Source: Pseudomonas rubra
GTDB lineage: Bacteria; Pseudomonadota; Gammaproteobacteria; Pseudomonadales; Pseudomonadaceae
DNA: 64,000 bases
Direction: 5' to 3'
Assembly: GCF_028656935.1 (NCBI RefSeq)
Contig: NZ_JAMDGZ010000048.1
Span: 1 to 64,000 of the forward strand
The notes below the pieces were generated by a model. That model was not told the origin of the DNA, ran no database searches, and was given only the letters and a program-made list of their open reading frames with translations. The translations under genes were made by a program, and so were the position numbers. Shown piece by piece: positions 44,472-53,453 of the stretch. Numbering within the stretch: position 1 is the first letter of the stretch; every line of letters starts with the position of its first letter.

Positions 44472-44825
44472 TCAGACCAGCACCTGGCGGGTGCTGGCGA
44501 TGTACTGGTGCACCAGCTTCTCGGCCTGCGGATCGATCATCTGGGCCGGAGCACGGCCATTGGGGCATGGCAGCTTCGGCGTGGTGCCAAACAAGCGACA
44601 AATCAGCGGCCGCTCTTCGTACACCGTGCAGCCGTTGGGGCCCAGGTGCACGCAGTTGAGTTCCGCCAGTGCAGCTTCCTGCTCGGCGGCGCTCTTGCGC
44701 GGCAGGCGGGCCATTTCTTCCGACGAGGTGGTTACCGGCCCGCAGCAATCGTGACAGCCGGGCACGCACTCAAAGGACGGGATCTGCTCGCGCAGGAAGC
44801 GGATCTTGTGGCTGTTGCAACTCAT
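44472..44825 (-). CDS. YkgJ-family cysteine-cluster protein
   Basis: The 117-residue protein has the YkgJ metal-binding cysteines: ECVPGCHDCCGPV at the N terminus, NCVHL with GPNGCTVYEERPLICRLF in the middle, and a late Cys in KLPCPNG. These likely bind zinc or an iron-sulfur centre. It converges with the Lrp gene, three bases between stops. The ATG at 44,825 is preferred over an upstream TTG. Physiological role is unknown. Confidence 0.82.
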   Translation of the reverse strand: MSCNSHKIRFLREQIPSFECVPGCHDCCGPVTTSSEEMARLPRKSAAEQEAALAELNCVHLGPNGCTVYEERPLICRLFGTTPKLPCPNGRAPAQMIDPQAEKLVHQYIASTRQVLV

Positions 44826-44939
44826 GGTGGCCTGCGGCAAAGAAGTGGGGCGCTCTATTTTGCCCTACGGTTGCCCAGCCCTGAAAGCGCAGCTTATCCT
44901 GCGTAAAATTTTCCACACACTCAGAACCAGGACAATGCC

Positions 44940-46232
44940 ATGCACGCCGGCGTTCCGCACACTGCTTCCTACTACGCTGCAAGCAGCGCCCCACAGGTGG
45001 ATCATCCACCGCTGCAGGGCGAGCTGAGCTGTGATGTCTGCGTGGTGGGCGGTGGCTTTTCCGGGCTGAACACCGCCATCGAGCTGGCCGAGCGCGGCCT
45101 CAATGTGGTGCTGCTGGAGGCACACAAAATTGGCTGGGGCGCCAGCGGGCGCAATGGCGGGCAGCTGATTCGCGGGGTCGGCCACGGCCTTGAGCAATTC
45201 ACCCCGATTCTGGGCAGCGACGGCGTGCGCGAACTCAAGCTGATGGGACTGGAAGCGGTGGACATCGTCCGCGAGCGCATCGAGCGCCATGCCATCGACT
45301 GCGACCTGACCTGGGGCTACTGCGACCTGGCCAACAAGCCCCGCGACCTACAGGGTTTTGCCGAAGACGCCGAAGAGCTGCGTGGCCTCGGCTACCGCCA
45401 TGAACTGCGCCTGGTGCAGCCGGAGCAGATGCACAGCGTAGTGGGCTCGGACCGCTATGTCGGCGGCTTGATCGACATGGGTTCAGGGCACCTGCATCCG
45501 CTCAATCTCGCCTTGGGCGAAGCGCTTGTGGCCAGCAAGCTGGGGGTACGCCTGTTCGAGCAGTCAACGGTGAACCGCATCGACTATGGCCCACAGGTAC
45601 GCGTACAGACCGCGCAAGGATCGGTGCTGGCCAGCACCCTGGTACTGGGTTGCAACGCCTACCTCAATGACCTGAATGCCGAACTCGGTGGCAAAGTACT
45701 GCCTGCCGGCAGCTACATCATCGCCACCGAGCCCCTGAGCGAGGCTCAGGCTAACCAGCTGCTACCGCAAAACATGGCCGTGTGCGACCAACGCGTGGCC
45801 CTGGACTATTATCGCCTGTCAGCCGATCGCCGATTGCTGTTCGGTGGCGCCTGCCACTACTCCGGGCGTGATCCTCAAGACATCGCGGCCTACATGCGGC
45901 CGAAGATGCTCAAGGTATTCCCGCAGCTTGCCGACGTGAGCATCGATTACCAGTGGGGCGGGATGATCGGCATCGGTGCCAACCGCTTGCCACAGATCGG
46001 CCGCCTGCCCGGCCAGCCCAACGTGTACTTCGCCCAGGCCTACTCCGGCCATGGCCTCAATGCCACTCACCTGGCCGGCAGGTTGCTCGGCGAAGCCATC
46101 AGCGGCCAGCACAGCGGGCGTTTCGACCTGTTCGCCCAGGTGCCGCACATTACCTTCCCGGGCGGCAAGCACCTGCGCTCGCCGCTGCTGGCCCTGGGCA
46201 TGCTCTGGCACCGGCTCAAAGAGCTGGTCTAG
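44940..46232 (+). CDS. FAD-dependent oxidoreductase, PuuB-like
   Basis: The 430-residue DAO-family flavoprotein has VCVVGGGFSGLNTAIELAERG near residue 33, ending in VLLEA, then GWGASGRNGGQ. It resembles gamma-glutamylputrescine oxidase and is related to amaA in this window. Nearby kauB encodes the matching type of aldehyde dehydrogenase and an XRE-cupin regulator lies 4 kb away, so polyamine or omega-amino acid oxidation is likely. The end overlaps the convergent DUF1127 gene by four bases. Confidence 0.85.
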   Translation: MHAGVPHTASYYAASSAPQVDHPPLQGELSCDVCVVGGGFSGLNTAIELAERGLNVVLLEAHKIGWGASGRNGGQLIRGVGHGLEQFTPILGSDGVRELKLMGLEAVDIVRERIERHAIDCDLTWGYCDLANKPRDLQGFAEDAEELRGLGYRHELRLVQPEQMHSVVGSDRYVGGLIDMGSGHLHPLNLALGEALVASKLGVRLFEQSTVNRIDYGPQVRVQTAQGSVLASTLVLGCNAYLNDLNAELGGKVLPAGSYIIATEPLSEAQANQLLPQNMAVCDQRVALDYYRLSADRRLLFGGACHYSGRDPQDIAAYMRPKMLKVFPQLADVSIDYQWGGMIGIGANRLPQIGRLPGQPNVYFAQAYSGHGLNATHLAGRLLGEAISGQHSGRFDLFAQVPHITFPGGKHLRSPLLALGMLWHRLKELV

Positions 46233-46459
46233 GACCGCCAGAAGGGTTTGAGCCCCTCTTCGCGCGCCTGCGCGCGGGTCAGCCCAACGTCGCGCAGCTG
46301 TTCGGCGTCCAGCTCAAGCAGCGCCCTGCGAGTATGCCAACGGTGCAACATCAGGCCCCAGCGACTGAGGCCAGCCGGTGCGCTGAACAGCCGGGCACGC
46401 TGCTCGCGGCTCAATTCTTCGGCGTACAGTTTCAGGCGTACATCGCTCATGCCGCTCAT
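46229..46459 (-). CDS. DUF1127 small basic protein
   Basis: The 76-residue protein ends with the DUF1127 pattern: WHTRRALLELDAEQLRDVGLTRAQAREEGLKPFW. Small members of this family are RNA-linked regulators of phosphate, carbon or stress responses in other proteobacteria. GGAGGTAA precedes the ATG. It is divergent from the MocR gene. Confidence 0.8.
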   Translation of the reverse strand: MSGMSDVRLKLYAEELSREQRARLFSAPAGLSRWGLMLHRWHTRRALLELDAEQLRDVGLTRAQAREEGLKPFWRS

Positions 46460-46517
46460 TGCTCGTTACCTCCAGGTTGTGTGAACCGTGGAGCAAGCAT
46501 GCGCGCGCGGGCAAAAC

Positions 46518-46605
46518 CATTACAGATCCAAAGACTGGCTATTATTCCCATACAGAATTGGCATATTTCCTACTGAATGCAGTAATTTTCCCTAATCTGT
46601 ATTGG
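46518..46605. promoter_or_regulatory. Repeated TACAGA/TCTGTA elements before the MocR gene
   Basis: CATTACAGATCC (46,518), CCATACAGAATTGG (46,548) and the inverted AATCTGTATTGG (46,594-46,605) are spaced 30 and about 46 bp apart. MocR/GntR regulators often bind such direct plus inverted repeats, so these may be its own operators. Confidence 0.45.
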
Positions 46606-46637
46606 TCACTCGCTGCAACTGTCTTTCGGAGTATGCC

Positions 46638-48068
46638 ATGACGCTGTACATCAACCTGGCCGAGCTGCTCGGCGCCCGTATCGAACAAGGCTTGTACCGC
46701 CCCGGTGATCGCCTGCCCTCGGTGCGCGCCCTGAGTGTCGAGCACGGCGTCAGCCTGAGCACCGTGCAGCAGGCCTACCGCTTGCTCGAAGACAACGGCC
46801 TGGCCGCGCCACGGCCAAAGTCCGGCTACTTCGTACCCCACAGCCGTAGCCTGCCCGCCTTGCCGGAAGTCAGCCGCCCGGCTCAGCGCCCGGTGGATAT
46901 TTCCCAGTGGGAGCAAGTGATCGAGCTGATCCGCAGCGTCCCCAGCAAGGATGTGGTGCAACTGGGCCGCGGCATGCCCGATATCAATAGCCCGACCCTC
47001 AAGCCACTGCTGCGCAGCCTGGCTCAACTGAGCAGGCGCCAGGACATGCCCGGCCTGTACTACGACACCATTTCCGGCACCCAGGCCCTGCGCGAACAGA
47101 TCGCCCGGCTGATGCTCGACTCTGGCTGCACCGTCAGCCCCAGCGAGCTGGTCGTGACCACCGGCTGCCACGAAGCGCTGTCGACCAGCATCCGCGCGGT
47201 GTGCCAGCCAGGCGATATCGTCGCAGTGGAATCACCGAGCTTTCATGGTGCCATGCAGACCCTCAAGGGCCTGGGCATGAAAGCGCTGGAAATCCCCACC
47301 GATCCGCTCACCGGGATCAGCCTCGAAGCCCTGGAGCTGGCCCTGGAGCAATGGCCGATCAAGCTCATCCAGATCACCCCGAGCTGCAACAACCCGCTCG
47401 GCTACATCATGCCCGAGGCGCGCAAGAAGGCTTTGCTGACCTTGGCGCAACGCTTCGACGTAGCGATCCTCGAAGACGATGTGTATGGCGACCTTGCCTA
47501 CACCTACCCCAGACCACGGACCATCAAGTCGTTCGACGAAGACGGCCGGGTACTGCTCTGCAGCTCCTTCTCCAAGACCCTCGCCCCGGGCCTGCGGATC
47601 GGCTGGGTCGCTCCCGGGCGCTACCTTGAACGGGTGCTGCACATGAAGTACATCAGCACCGGTTGCACCGCCACCCAGCCACAATTGGCCATCGCCGATT
47701 TCATCGAGGGCGGTCATTACCAGCCGCACTTGCGGCGCATGCGCAGCCAGTATCAGCGCGGACGCGACCAGATGAGCGATTGGGTGACCCGCTATTTTCC
47801 ACCAGGCACTCGCGCCAGCCGGCCTCAGGGTGGCTTCATGCTGTGGGTCGAACTGCCGGAAAGTTTCGACACGTTGCGCCTGAACCGGGCTTTACTTGGG
47901 CAAGGGGTGCAGATTGCCATTGGCAGTATTTTCTCGGCCTCGGGCAAGTACCGTAACTGCCTGCGGATGAACTTCGCTGCGCGCCCCAGCGCCGAGATCG
48001 AAGCGGCAGTGCGCAAGGTCGGCGAGACCGCCATTCGTCTACTGGCCGAGGAACATAGCGACAAGTAA
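46638..48068 (+). CDS. MocR-family regulator (GntR helix-turn-helix fused to aminotransferase fold)
   Basis: The 476-residue protein has an N-terminal GntR winged helix (YRPGDRLPSVRALSVEHGVSLSTVQQAYRLLE) and a fold-type I PLP domain with NNPLGY, ILEDDVYGDL and the PLP lysine in SSFSKTLAPGLRIGW. Family members sense amino-compounds through PLP. The ATG at 46,638 has GGAG six bases upstream; the longer frame starts at TTG. Targets are unknown; the flanking DUF1127 gene and itself are candidates. Confidence 0.88.
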   Translation: MTLYINLAELLGARIEQGLYRPGDRLPSVRALSVEHGVSLSTVQQAYRLLEDNGLAAPRPKSGYFVPHSRSLPALPEVSRPAQRPVDISQWEQVIELIRSVPSKDVVQLGRGMPDINSPTLKPLLRSLAQLSRRQDMPGLYYDTISGTQALREQIARLMLDSGCTVSPSELVVTTGCHEALSTSIRAVCQPGDIVAVESPSFHGAMQTLKGLGMKALEIPTDPLTGISLEALELALEQWPIKLIQITPSCNNPLGYIMPEARKKALLTLAQRFDVAILEDDVYGDLAYTYPRPRTIKSFDEDGRVLLCSSFSKTLAPGLRIGWVAPGRYLERVLHMKYISTGCTATQPQLAIADFIEGGHYQPHLRRMRSQYQRGRDQMSDWVTRYFPPGTRASRPQGGFMLWVELPESFDTLRLNRALLGQGVQIAIGSIFSASGKYRNCLRMNFAARPSAEIEAAVRKVGETAIRLLAEEHSDK

Positions 48069-48125
48069 CGTTGCCCCGACGCTTGCGGCCCCTATCCATA
48101 CATCTCAGTTGTAACAGGACGAATT

Positions 48126-49685
48126 TTGTTGAAAAGCCAGCGGGTGCTGCCACTTCTGCTGTCGCTACTGCTCGGCCTGGGGGGCTGTGCCAGTGTCAAC
48201 CAGCCACGGGAAGTCAGCCAGGCCCTGCCGGCCAGCGATTCGGCCTTCGGCCGCTCGGTACAGCGCCAGGCCTCGGCCTACGACGGACGCTCCGGATTTC
48301 GCCTGCTGCCCAATAGCAACGAAGCCTTTCTCGCCCGCGCCGAACTGATCCGCAACGCTCAGTCGAGCATCGACCTGCAGTACTACATCGTCCACGACGG
48401 CCTCAGTACCCGCATCCTGGTGCATGAACTGTTGCAAGCGGCCGACCACGGTGTGCGCGTGCGCGTTCTGCTCGATGACACTACCAGCGACGGCCTGGAC
48501 GAACTGATGGGCACACTGGCGGCCCATCGCAATATCCAGATTCGCGTCTTCAACCCCTTGCACCTGGGCCGCAGCACCGGCATGACCCGCGCCATGGGCC
48601 GGTTGTTCAACCTGTCGTTGCAGCATCGACGCATGCACAACAAGCTGTGGCTGGTGGACAACAGCATGGCCATCGTCGGCGGACGCAACCTGGGCGATGA
48701 GTATTTCGATGCCGAGCCTAACCTGAACTTCACCGACATCGACCTGCTTGGGGTCGGCCCGGTCGCCGAACAGTTGGGGCACAGCTTCGACCAGTACTGG
48801 AACAGTGCGCTGAGCAAGCCGATCGGCGATTTTCTGTTTACCCAGCCCGACGCCAACGACCTGCGCGACAGCCGCCAGCGCCTGGAGGCGTCACTGGCTG
48901 AGGCGCGGATCAAGCGCAAGGCTCTGTACGATCGGCTGATGGCCTATCAAACCCGGCCACGCCTGGATGTCTGGCACAACGAGTTGATCTGGGCCCACAA
49001 CCAGGCACTCTGGGACGCACCAAGCAAGGTCCTGGCCCGTGATGAACCCGACCCGCGCTTGCTGATGACCCAACAGCTGGCCCCGGACTTGAACAATGTG
49101 CAGCACGAATTGATCCTGGTCTCGGCCTACTTCGTGCCCCGCGAGTCTGGCCTGCTGTACCTGACCAGCCATGCCGACAAGGGCGTATCGGTGAAGTTGC
49201 TGACCAACTCCCTGGAAGCCACCGATGTACCGGCCGTGCACGGCGGCTACGCACCCTATCGCAAGGCACTGCTGGAACATGGCGTGCATTTGTATGAGCT
49301 GCGCCGCCAGCCCGGCGATCGCAGCGGCCGGCGCGGCTTGGGCTTTCACGGTAGCTCCGACTCCAGCCTGCACAGCAAGGCGATTGTCTTCGATCGCAAA
49401 AAGACCTTTATTGGTTCGTTCAATTTCGACCCGCGCTCGGTGCTGTGGAACACCGAGGTTGGCGTACTGGTCGACAGCCCGGAGCTGGCCGAATACACCC
49501 GCGAGCTGGCGGCCCAGGGCATGGCCCCGGCCCTCAGCTATCAGCCGCAACTGATCGATGGCCAGTTGGTGTGGATCACCGAAGACAACCACCACCTGCA
49601 CACCCTGACCACCGAGCCCGGCGGTTTGTGGCGGCGCTTCAACGCCTGGGTCAGCAAGGCGGTGGGCCTGGAAAAGATGCTCTAG
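48126..49685 (+). CDS. Phospholipase D-like (cardiolipin synthase family) lipoprotein
   Basis: The 519-residue protein starts with a lipoprotein signal (LLLSLLLGLGGC) and has two HKD motifs: HNKLWLVDNSMAIVGGRN and HSKAIVFDRKKTFIGSFN. This is the PLD superfamily, close to ClsC/YmdC, which make cardiolipin or remodel phospholipids. Start is TTG at 48,126 or the next TTG codon, with AGGACGA upstream; no ATG lies before the signal peptide. Envelope attachment is predicted, with inner- versus outer-membrane sorting uncertain. Confidence 0.86.
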   Translation: MLKSQRVLPLLLSLLLGLGGCASVNQPREVSQALPASDSAFGRSVQRQASAYDGRSGFRLLPNSNEAFLARAELIRNAQSSIDLQYYIVHDGLSTRILVHELLQAADHGVRVRVLLDDTTSDGLDELMGTLAAHRNIQIRVFNPLHLGRSTGMTRAMGRLFNLSLQHRRMHNKLWLVDNSMAIVGGRNLGDEYFDAEPNLNFTDIDLLGVGPVAEQLGHSFDQYWNSALSKPIGDFLFTQPDANDLRDSRQRLEASLAEARIKRKALYDRLMAYQTRPRLDVWHNELIWAHNQALWDAPSKVLARDEPDPRLLMTQQLAPDLNNVQHELILVSAYFVPRESGLLYLTSHADKGVSVKLLTNSLEATDVPAVHGGYAPYRKALLEHGVHLYELRRQPGDRSGRRGLGFHGSSDSSLHSKAIVFDRKKTFIGSFNFDPRSVLWNTEVGVLVDSPELAEYTRELAAQGMAPALSYQPQLIDGQLVWITEDNHHLHTLTTEPGGLWRRFNAWVSKAVGLEKML

Positions 49686-50821
49686 ACCGGCGCCGGCTCG
49701 AAAGCATTGGGCCGCCGCGCGAGCAACACCAGGCCCAAAGCACCGATCGCCATGAACAACGGCAGCGCGTGCCCGCTGAGCCACTGGCTGCCCGCCCCTG
49801 CCGCCAGCGGCCCGATCAGGCAACCAATGCCCCACAGTTGCGCAACATGGGCATTGGCGCGCACCAGGGCATCGTCGCGGTAGCGCTCGCCAATCAGCAC
49901 CAGCGACAAGGTGAACAGGCCCCCGGCGCTGGCTCCGAACAGCACCCACAACGGCCAGATCAGCGGCGTTTGCAGCAGCAGCGGAATCGCCAGGCTCGAC
50001 GCCAGCAGGGTCAAGGCACAGCCACTGAACAAGGTACGCCGCGACATGCGGTCGGCCAGCGCGCCAATCGGCAATTGCAACAGCGCATCACCGACCACTA
50101 CGGCACTGACCATGAACAGGGCGATTTCGGTGGTGAAGCCCTGCTGCAGACAGTAGACCGGCAGCAAGGTCAGAATCATTGCCTCGAACGCGGCAAACAG
50201 GGCAATAGCCCAGGCAATCACCGGCAAGCGTCGGCAGAAGCCGAACAGGTCGGCGAAGGTCACGCTGCAGGCGTCGGCGCTGGGCGCCCCATCACGGCCG
50301 AGCAGCACCAGCGGCGCAGCAATCAACAGGCCAGCACCGATCCAGAACCCTAGGTCGTCTTCCGAGCCCACCACGCCGAGCAATAGCGGACCGGCCAGTT
50401 GGCTCAAGGCATAACTGCTGCCGTACAGCGCCACCAGACGCCCGCGCCACTGCTCGACCACCAGTTGATTGATCCAGCTTTCGCCAAGGATGAAGACGAT
50501 GGTGAGGATCACCCCGATCAACAAGCGCAGGGCCAGCCATAACGGGTAGCTGGGCAGCAACGCCAGCAGGCCGATGGAAAACGCCCCCGCCCACAGGCAC
50601 AGGCGCATCAGCCCCGGCGTACCAAAGCGCGCGGCCAGACGGCTGGACAGGCTGGCGCCGATCAAAACGCCGATGGCCGGCATCGCGGCCATTACACCGA
50701 TGGCAAAGCTGCCGTAACCCCAGCCTTCCAGGCGCAACGACACCAGTGGCATGCTGACGCCCAGGGCCAGACCGACACTGAGCACGGCCGCCAGCACGGC
50801 GAAATAGGTTCCCCAACGCAC
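49682..50821 (-). CDS. MFS transporter (YcaD-like)
   Basis: The 379-residue protein has about twelve membrane helices in two six-helix halves, opening RWGTYFAVLAAVLSVGLALGVSMPLVSLRLEG and with the MFS loop DRMSRRTLF after helix 8. Substrate unknown. It starts at GTG with GGAGG eight bases upstream. Its end overlaps the PLD-like gene by four bases. Confidence 0.84.
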   Translation of the reverse strand: MRWGTYFAVLAAVLSVGLALGVSMPLVSLRLEGWGYGSFAIGVMAAMPAIGVLIGASLSSRLAARFGTPGLMRLCLWAGAFSIGLLALLPSYPLWLALRLLIGVILTIVFILGESWINQLVVEQWRGRLVALYGSSYALSQLAGPLLLGVVGSEDDLGFWIGAGLLIAAPLVLLGRDGAPSADACSVTFADLFGFCRRLPVIAWAIALFAAFEAMILTLLPVYCLQQGFTTEIALFMVSAVVVGDALLQLPIGALADRMSRRTLFSGCALTLLASSLAIPLLLQTPLIWPLWVLFGASAGGLFTLSLVLIGERYRDDALVRANAHVAQLWGIGCLIGPLAAGAGSQWLSGHALPLFMAIGALGLVLLARRPNAFEPAPV

Positions 50822-50841
50822 GCTTTTTTCCTCCAGAAACA

Positions 50842-50898
50842 GTCGCGGGACAAGCCCGCTCCCACACTACGGTGGGAGCGGGCTTGTCCCGCGATAAG
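50842..50898. repeat. REP palindrome pair between the MFS gene and kauB
   Basis: GTCGCGGGACAAGCCCGCTC and GAGCGGGCTTGTCCCGCGAT flank CCACACTACGGTGG. Both genes read leftward, so the hairpin sits in the kauB 3' region. Confidence 0.87.
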
Positions 50899-50910
50899 GG
50901 CACCCAGGTC

Positions 50911-52404
50911 TTACAGCTTGATCCAGGTCGCTTTCAGCTCGGTGTACTTGTCCAGCGCATGCAGCGACTTGTCACGGCCGTTGCCCGACTGTTTGAAGCC
51001 GCCGAACGGCGCGGTCATGTCGCCGCCATCATACTGGTTGACCCACACGCTACCGGCACGCAAGGCCTTGGCGGTCAGGTGTGCCTTGGAGATGTCGGCG
51101 GTCCAGACACCGGCAGCCAGGCCGTACGGCGTGTCGTTGGCGATGTTGATCGCCTCTTCGGTGGAGTCAAAGGTGATGACCGACAGTACCGGGCCGAAGA
51201 TTTCTTCCTGAGCGATCTTCATGGCATTGGTCACGCCGTCGAAGATGGTCGGCTCAACGTAAGTGCCGCCGGTTTCTTCAAGAATGCGCTTGCCGCCTAC
51301 CAACAGCTTGGCGCCGTCACTGTGACCGGCTTCGATGTAGGACAGCACGGTGTTCATCTGCTGGGTGTCGACCAGCGCACCCACGGTGGTGGCAGGGTCA
51401 AGCGGATTGCCCGGCTTCCAGGCCTTCAGTGCTTCTAGCACCAGCGGCAGGAATTTGTCCTTGATCGAACGCTCGACCAGCAGGCGCGAACCTGCGGTGC
51501 AGACTTCGCCCTGGTTGAAGGCGATGGCACTGGCGGCCGCTTCGGCGGCGGCGTTGAGATCCGGAGCGTCAGCAAAGACGATGTTCGGGCTCTTGCCGCC
51601 GGCTTCCAGCCAAACGCGCTTCATGTTCGACTCGCCGGCGTAGATCATCAGTTGCTTGGCGATCTTGGTCGAACCGGTGAACACCAGGGTATCGACGTCC
51701 ATGTGCAGGGCCAGGGCCTTGCCGACGGTGTGGCCATAACCTGGCAGCACGTTCAGCACACCAGCAGGAATACCGGCTTCGATGGCCAGCTGGGCGATGC
51801 GGATGGCGGTCAGCGGCGATTTTTCCGAAGGCTTGAGTACCACCGAGTTACCGGTCGCCAGGGCCGGGCCGAGTTTCCAGCAGGCCATCAGCAACGGGAA
51901 GTTCCAAGGCACGATGGCAGCAACCACACCCACAGGTTCGCGGGTCACCAGGCCCAGCTGGTTGTGCGGGGTAGCGGCGACTTCGTCGTAGATCTTGTCG
52001 ATCGCTTCACCGTTCCAGCTCAGGGCCTGAGCGGCACCTGGCACGTCGATGTTCAGCGAGTCGCTGATCGGCTTGCCCATGTCCAGGGTTTCCAGCAGCG
52101 CCAGCTCCTCGACGTTCTGCTTGAGCAGGCCGGCGAAACGGATCATGGTGGCTTTACGCTTGGCCGGGGCCAGACGCGACCAGACGCCGGAGGCGAAGGT
52201 GGCGCGGGCGTTTTCCACAGCGCGCTTGGCATCGGCCTCGTCGCAGCTGGCGATCTGCGCCAGGAGGCGTCCGTCGACCGGGCTGAGGCACTCGAACGTC
52301 GCGCCGGAGACGGCAGCGGTGTATTCACCATTGATGAAGGCACGGCCTTCGATCTTCAGTTGCTGGGCACGCTGGTCCCAATCCGCACGAGTCAGGGTGG
52401 TCAT
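50911..52404 (-). CDS. kauB: Aldehyde dehydrogenase KauB (gamma-glutamyl-aminobutyraldehyde / omega-aminoaldehyde type)
   Basis: The 497-residue NAD(P)-dependent enzyme has VPWNFPLLMACWKLGPALATG, FTGSTKIAKQ, EAGGKSPNIV (general base Glu) and GEVCTAGSRLLVE (catalytic Cys). It is of the PuuC/KauB type in putrescine, cadaverine and agmatine breakdown. AGAGGAGG precedes the ATG. A divergent cupin gene lies 200 bp away. Confidence 0.87.
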   Translation of the reverse strand: MTTLTRADWDQRAQQLKIEGRAFINGEYTAAVSGATFECLSPVDGRLLAQIASCDEADAKRAVENARATFASGVWSRLAPAKRKATMIRFAGLLKQNVEELALLETLDMGKPISDSLNIDVPGAAQALSWNGEAIDKIYDEVAATPHNQLGLVTREPVGVVAAIVPWNFPLLMACWKLGPALATGNSVVLKPSEKSPLTAIRIAQLAIEAGIPAGVLNVLPGYGHTVGKALALHMDVDTLVFTGSTKIAKQLMIYAGESNMKRVWLEAGGKSPNIVFADAPDLNAAAEAAASAIAFNQGEVCTAGSRLLVERSIKDKFLPLVLEALKAWKPGNPLDPATTVGALVDTQQMNTVLSYIEAGHSDGAKLLVGGKRILEETGGTYVEPTIFDGVTNAMKIAQEEIFGPVLSVITFDSTEEAINIANDTPYGLAAGVWTADISKAHLTAKALRAGSVWVNQYDGGDMTAPFGGFKQSGNGRDKSLHALDKYTELKATWIKL

Positions 52405-52580
52405 ACGAAACTCCTCCTCTTGTTAAGGTGCAGGGCCGCACGAGAGTTTGACGGCACTGTCGAAAATTCTGGCTGAGCGACACAGGCGCACAGGCACCTG
52501 TCACCCTAAACCACCGGCGCCCTAGTTTTCAATATATTTGACAGAATCACGACAAACACCTACTGATGTTCATTTTATTA

Positions 52581-52588
52581 AACAACAA
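52581..52588 (+). promoter_or_regulatory. AACAACAA Crc/Hfq target motif before the cupin gene
   Basis: AACAACAA lies next to the ribosome-binding site (AAAAGGGG), 15 bases before the ATG at 52,604. This is the canonical position for Hfq/Crc translational repression. Confidence 0.5.
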
Positions 52589-52603
52589 AAAGGGGACCCG
52601 ACC

Positions 52604-52969
52604 ATGAATATTGCCCAGATCATCGACTTCGCCCAGGTGCTGACCGAAGCGGAACGCTATCGCCCCGCCGCAGAAAAGGTACTCAAGGGCGATCCCGAAC
52701 AGGCGGTGTACAACCACTACTCCAGCCCATGCTCGCAGTTTCATGCTGGCGTCTGGGAGGGTGCCGTCGGGCAATGGACCGTCAATTACACCGAACACGA
52801 GTACTGCGAGATCGTTCAAGGCGTCTCGGTGCTGCGTGATGAAGCAGGCGGCGCGAAAACCCTGCGGGCCGGTGATCGCTTCGTGATTCCAGCGGGCTTC
52901 AAGGGCACCTGGGAAGTGCTGGAGCCGTGCCGCAAGATCTATGTGATGTTCGAGCAAAAAGCCGGTTAA
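52604..52969 (+). CDS. Cupin-domain protein (DUF861 type)
   Basis: The 121-residue single-domain cupin has YTEHEYCEIVQGVSVL and FVIPAGFKGTWEVLE, as in (S)-ureidoglycine aminohydrolase-like cupins found beside aminoaldehyde dehydrogenases. Function is uncertain; a small-molecule isomerase or hydrolase is possible. The ATG is selected for its GGGG ribosome-binding site. A strong terminator follows. Confidence 0.8.
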   Translation: MNIAQIIDFAQVLTEAERYRPAAEKVLKGDPEQAVYNHYSSPCSQFHAGVWEGAVGQWTVNYTEHEYCEIVQGVSVLRDEAGGAKTLRAGDRFVIPAGFKGTWEVLEPCRKIYVMFEQKAG

Positions 52970-52995
52970 GGTCTATCCCCCGCTCCTGCAGGCAT

Positions 52996-53034
52996 AAAAA
53001 AAGGGCCCGTATCCTGAGATACGGGCCCTTTTTT
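52996..53034. terminator. Strong bidirectional intrinsic terminator
   Basis: GGGCCCGTATC / GATACGGGCCC form an 11-bp stem flanked by seven A residues before and six T residues after. It ends the cupin transcript on the plus strand and the rpmB-rpmG transcript on the minus strand. Confidence 0.93.
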
Positions 53035-53049
53035 CGTCAGCCGGATCAA

Positions 53050-53205
53050 TTACTTGATCTTGGCTTCCTTGTAGATCACGTGCTTGCGAACAACCGGATC
53101 GAATTTTTTGATTTCGATTTTGTCCGGAGTGGTGCGCTTGTTCTTGTCGGTGGTGTAGAAGTGGCCGGTATTAGCGGTCGACACCAGACGGATCAATTCA
53201 CGCAT
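53050..53205 (-). CDS. rpmG: 50S ribosomal protein L33
   Basis: The 51-residue protein reads MRELIRLVSTANTGHFYTT, continues through DKNKRTTPDKIEIKKFDP and ends KEAKIK, the standard Gram-negative L33. It lies 11 bp after rpmB and shares its transcript. GGGAGAG is the ribosome-binding site. The zinc-binding Cys residues of some L33 forms are absent, so this is the zinc-independent (C-minus) form. Confidence 0.95.
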   Translation of the reverse strand: MRELIRLVSTANTGHFYTTDKNKRTTPDKIEIKKFDPVVRKHVIYKEAKIK

Positions 53206-53216
53206 GATTCTCTCCC

Positions 53217-53453
53217 TTAGACCTTAGCGCCGTTACGGCGAATGTCGACCAGAACGGCATCGATGCCGCGCTTGTCGATGATGCGCATGCCTTTGGCAGA
53301 GACGCGCAGACGCACGAAACGCTTCTCGGACTCGACCCAGAAGCGATGATGCTGCAGGTTCGGCAGGAAACGACGACGGGTTTTGTTATTCGCGTGGGAA
53401 ATGTTATTCCCGGTTACCGGACCCTTACCGGTAACTTGACAGACTCTCGACAT
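53217..53453 (-). CDS. rpmB: 50S ribosomal protein L28
   Basis: The 78-residue protein opens SRVCQVTGKGPVTGNNISHA and has TRRRFLPNLQHHRFW, the full L28 pattern. It is the first gene of the rpmB-rpmG unit. The leader holds a 7-bp hairpin (CCAACCC / GGGTTGG at 53,479-53,497), 26 bp from the start, which could affect translation. Confidence 0.96.
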   Translation of the reverse strand: MSRVCQVTGKGPVTGNNISHANNKTRRRFLPNLQHHRFWVESEKRFVRLRVSAKGMRIIDKRGIDAVLVDIRRNGAKV

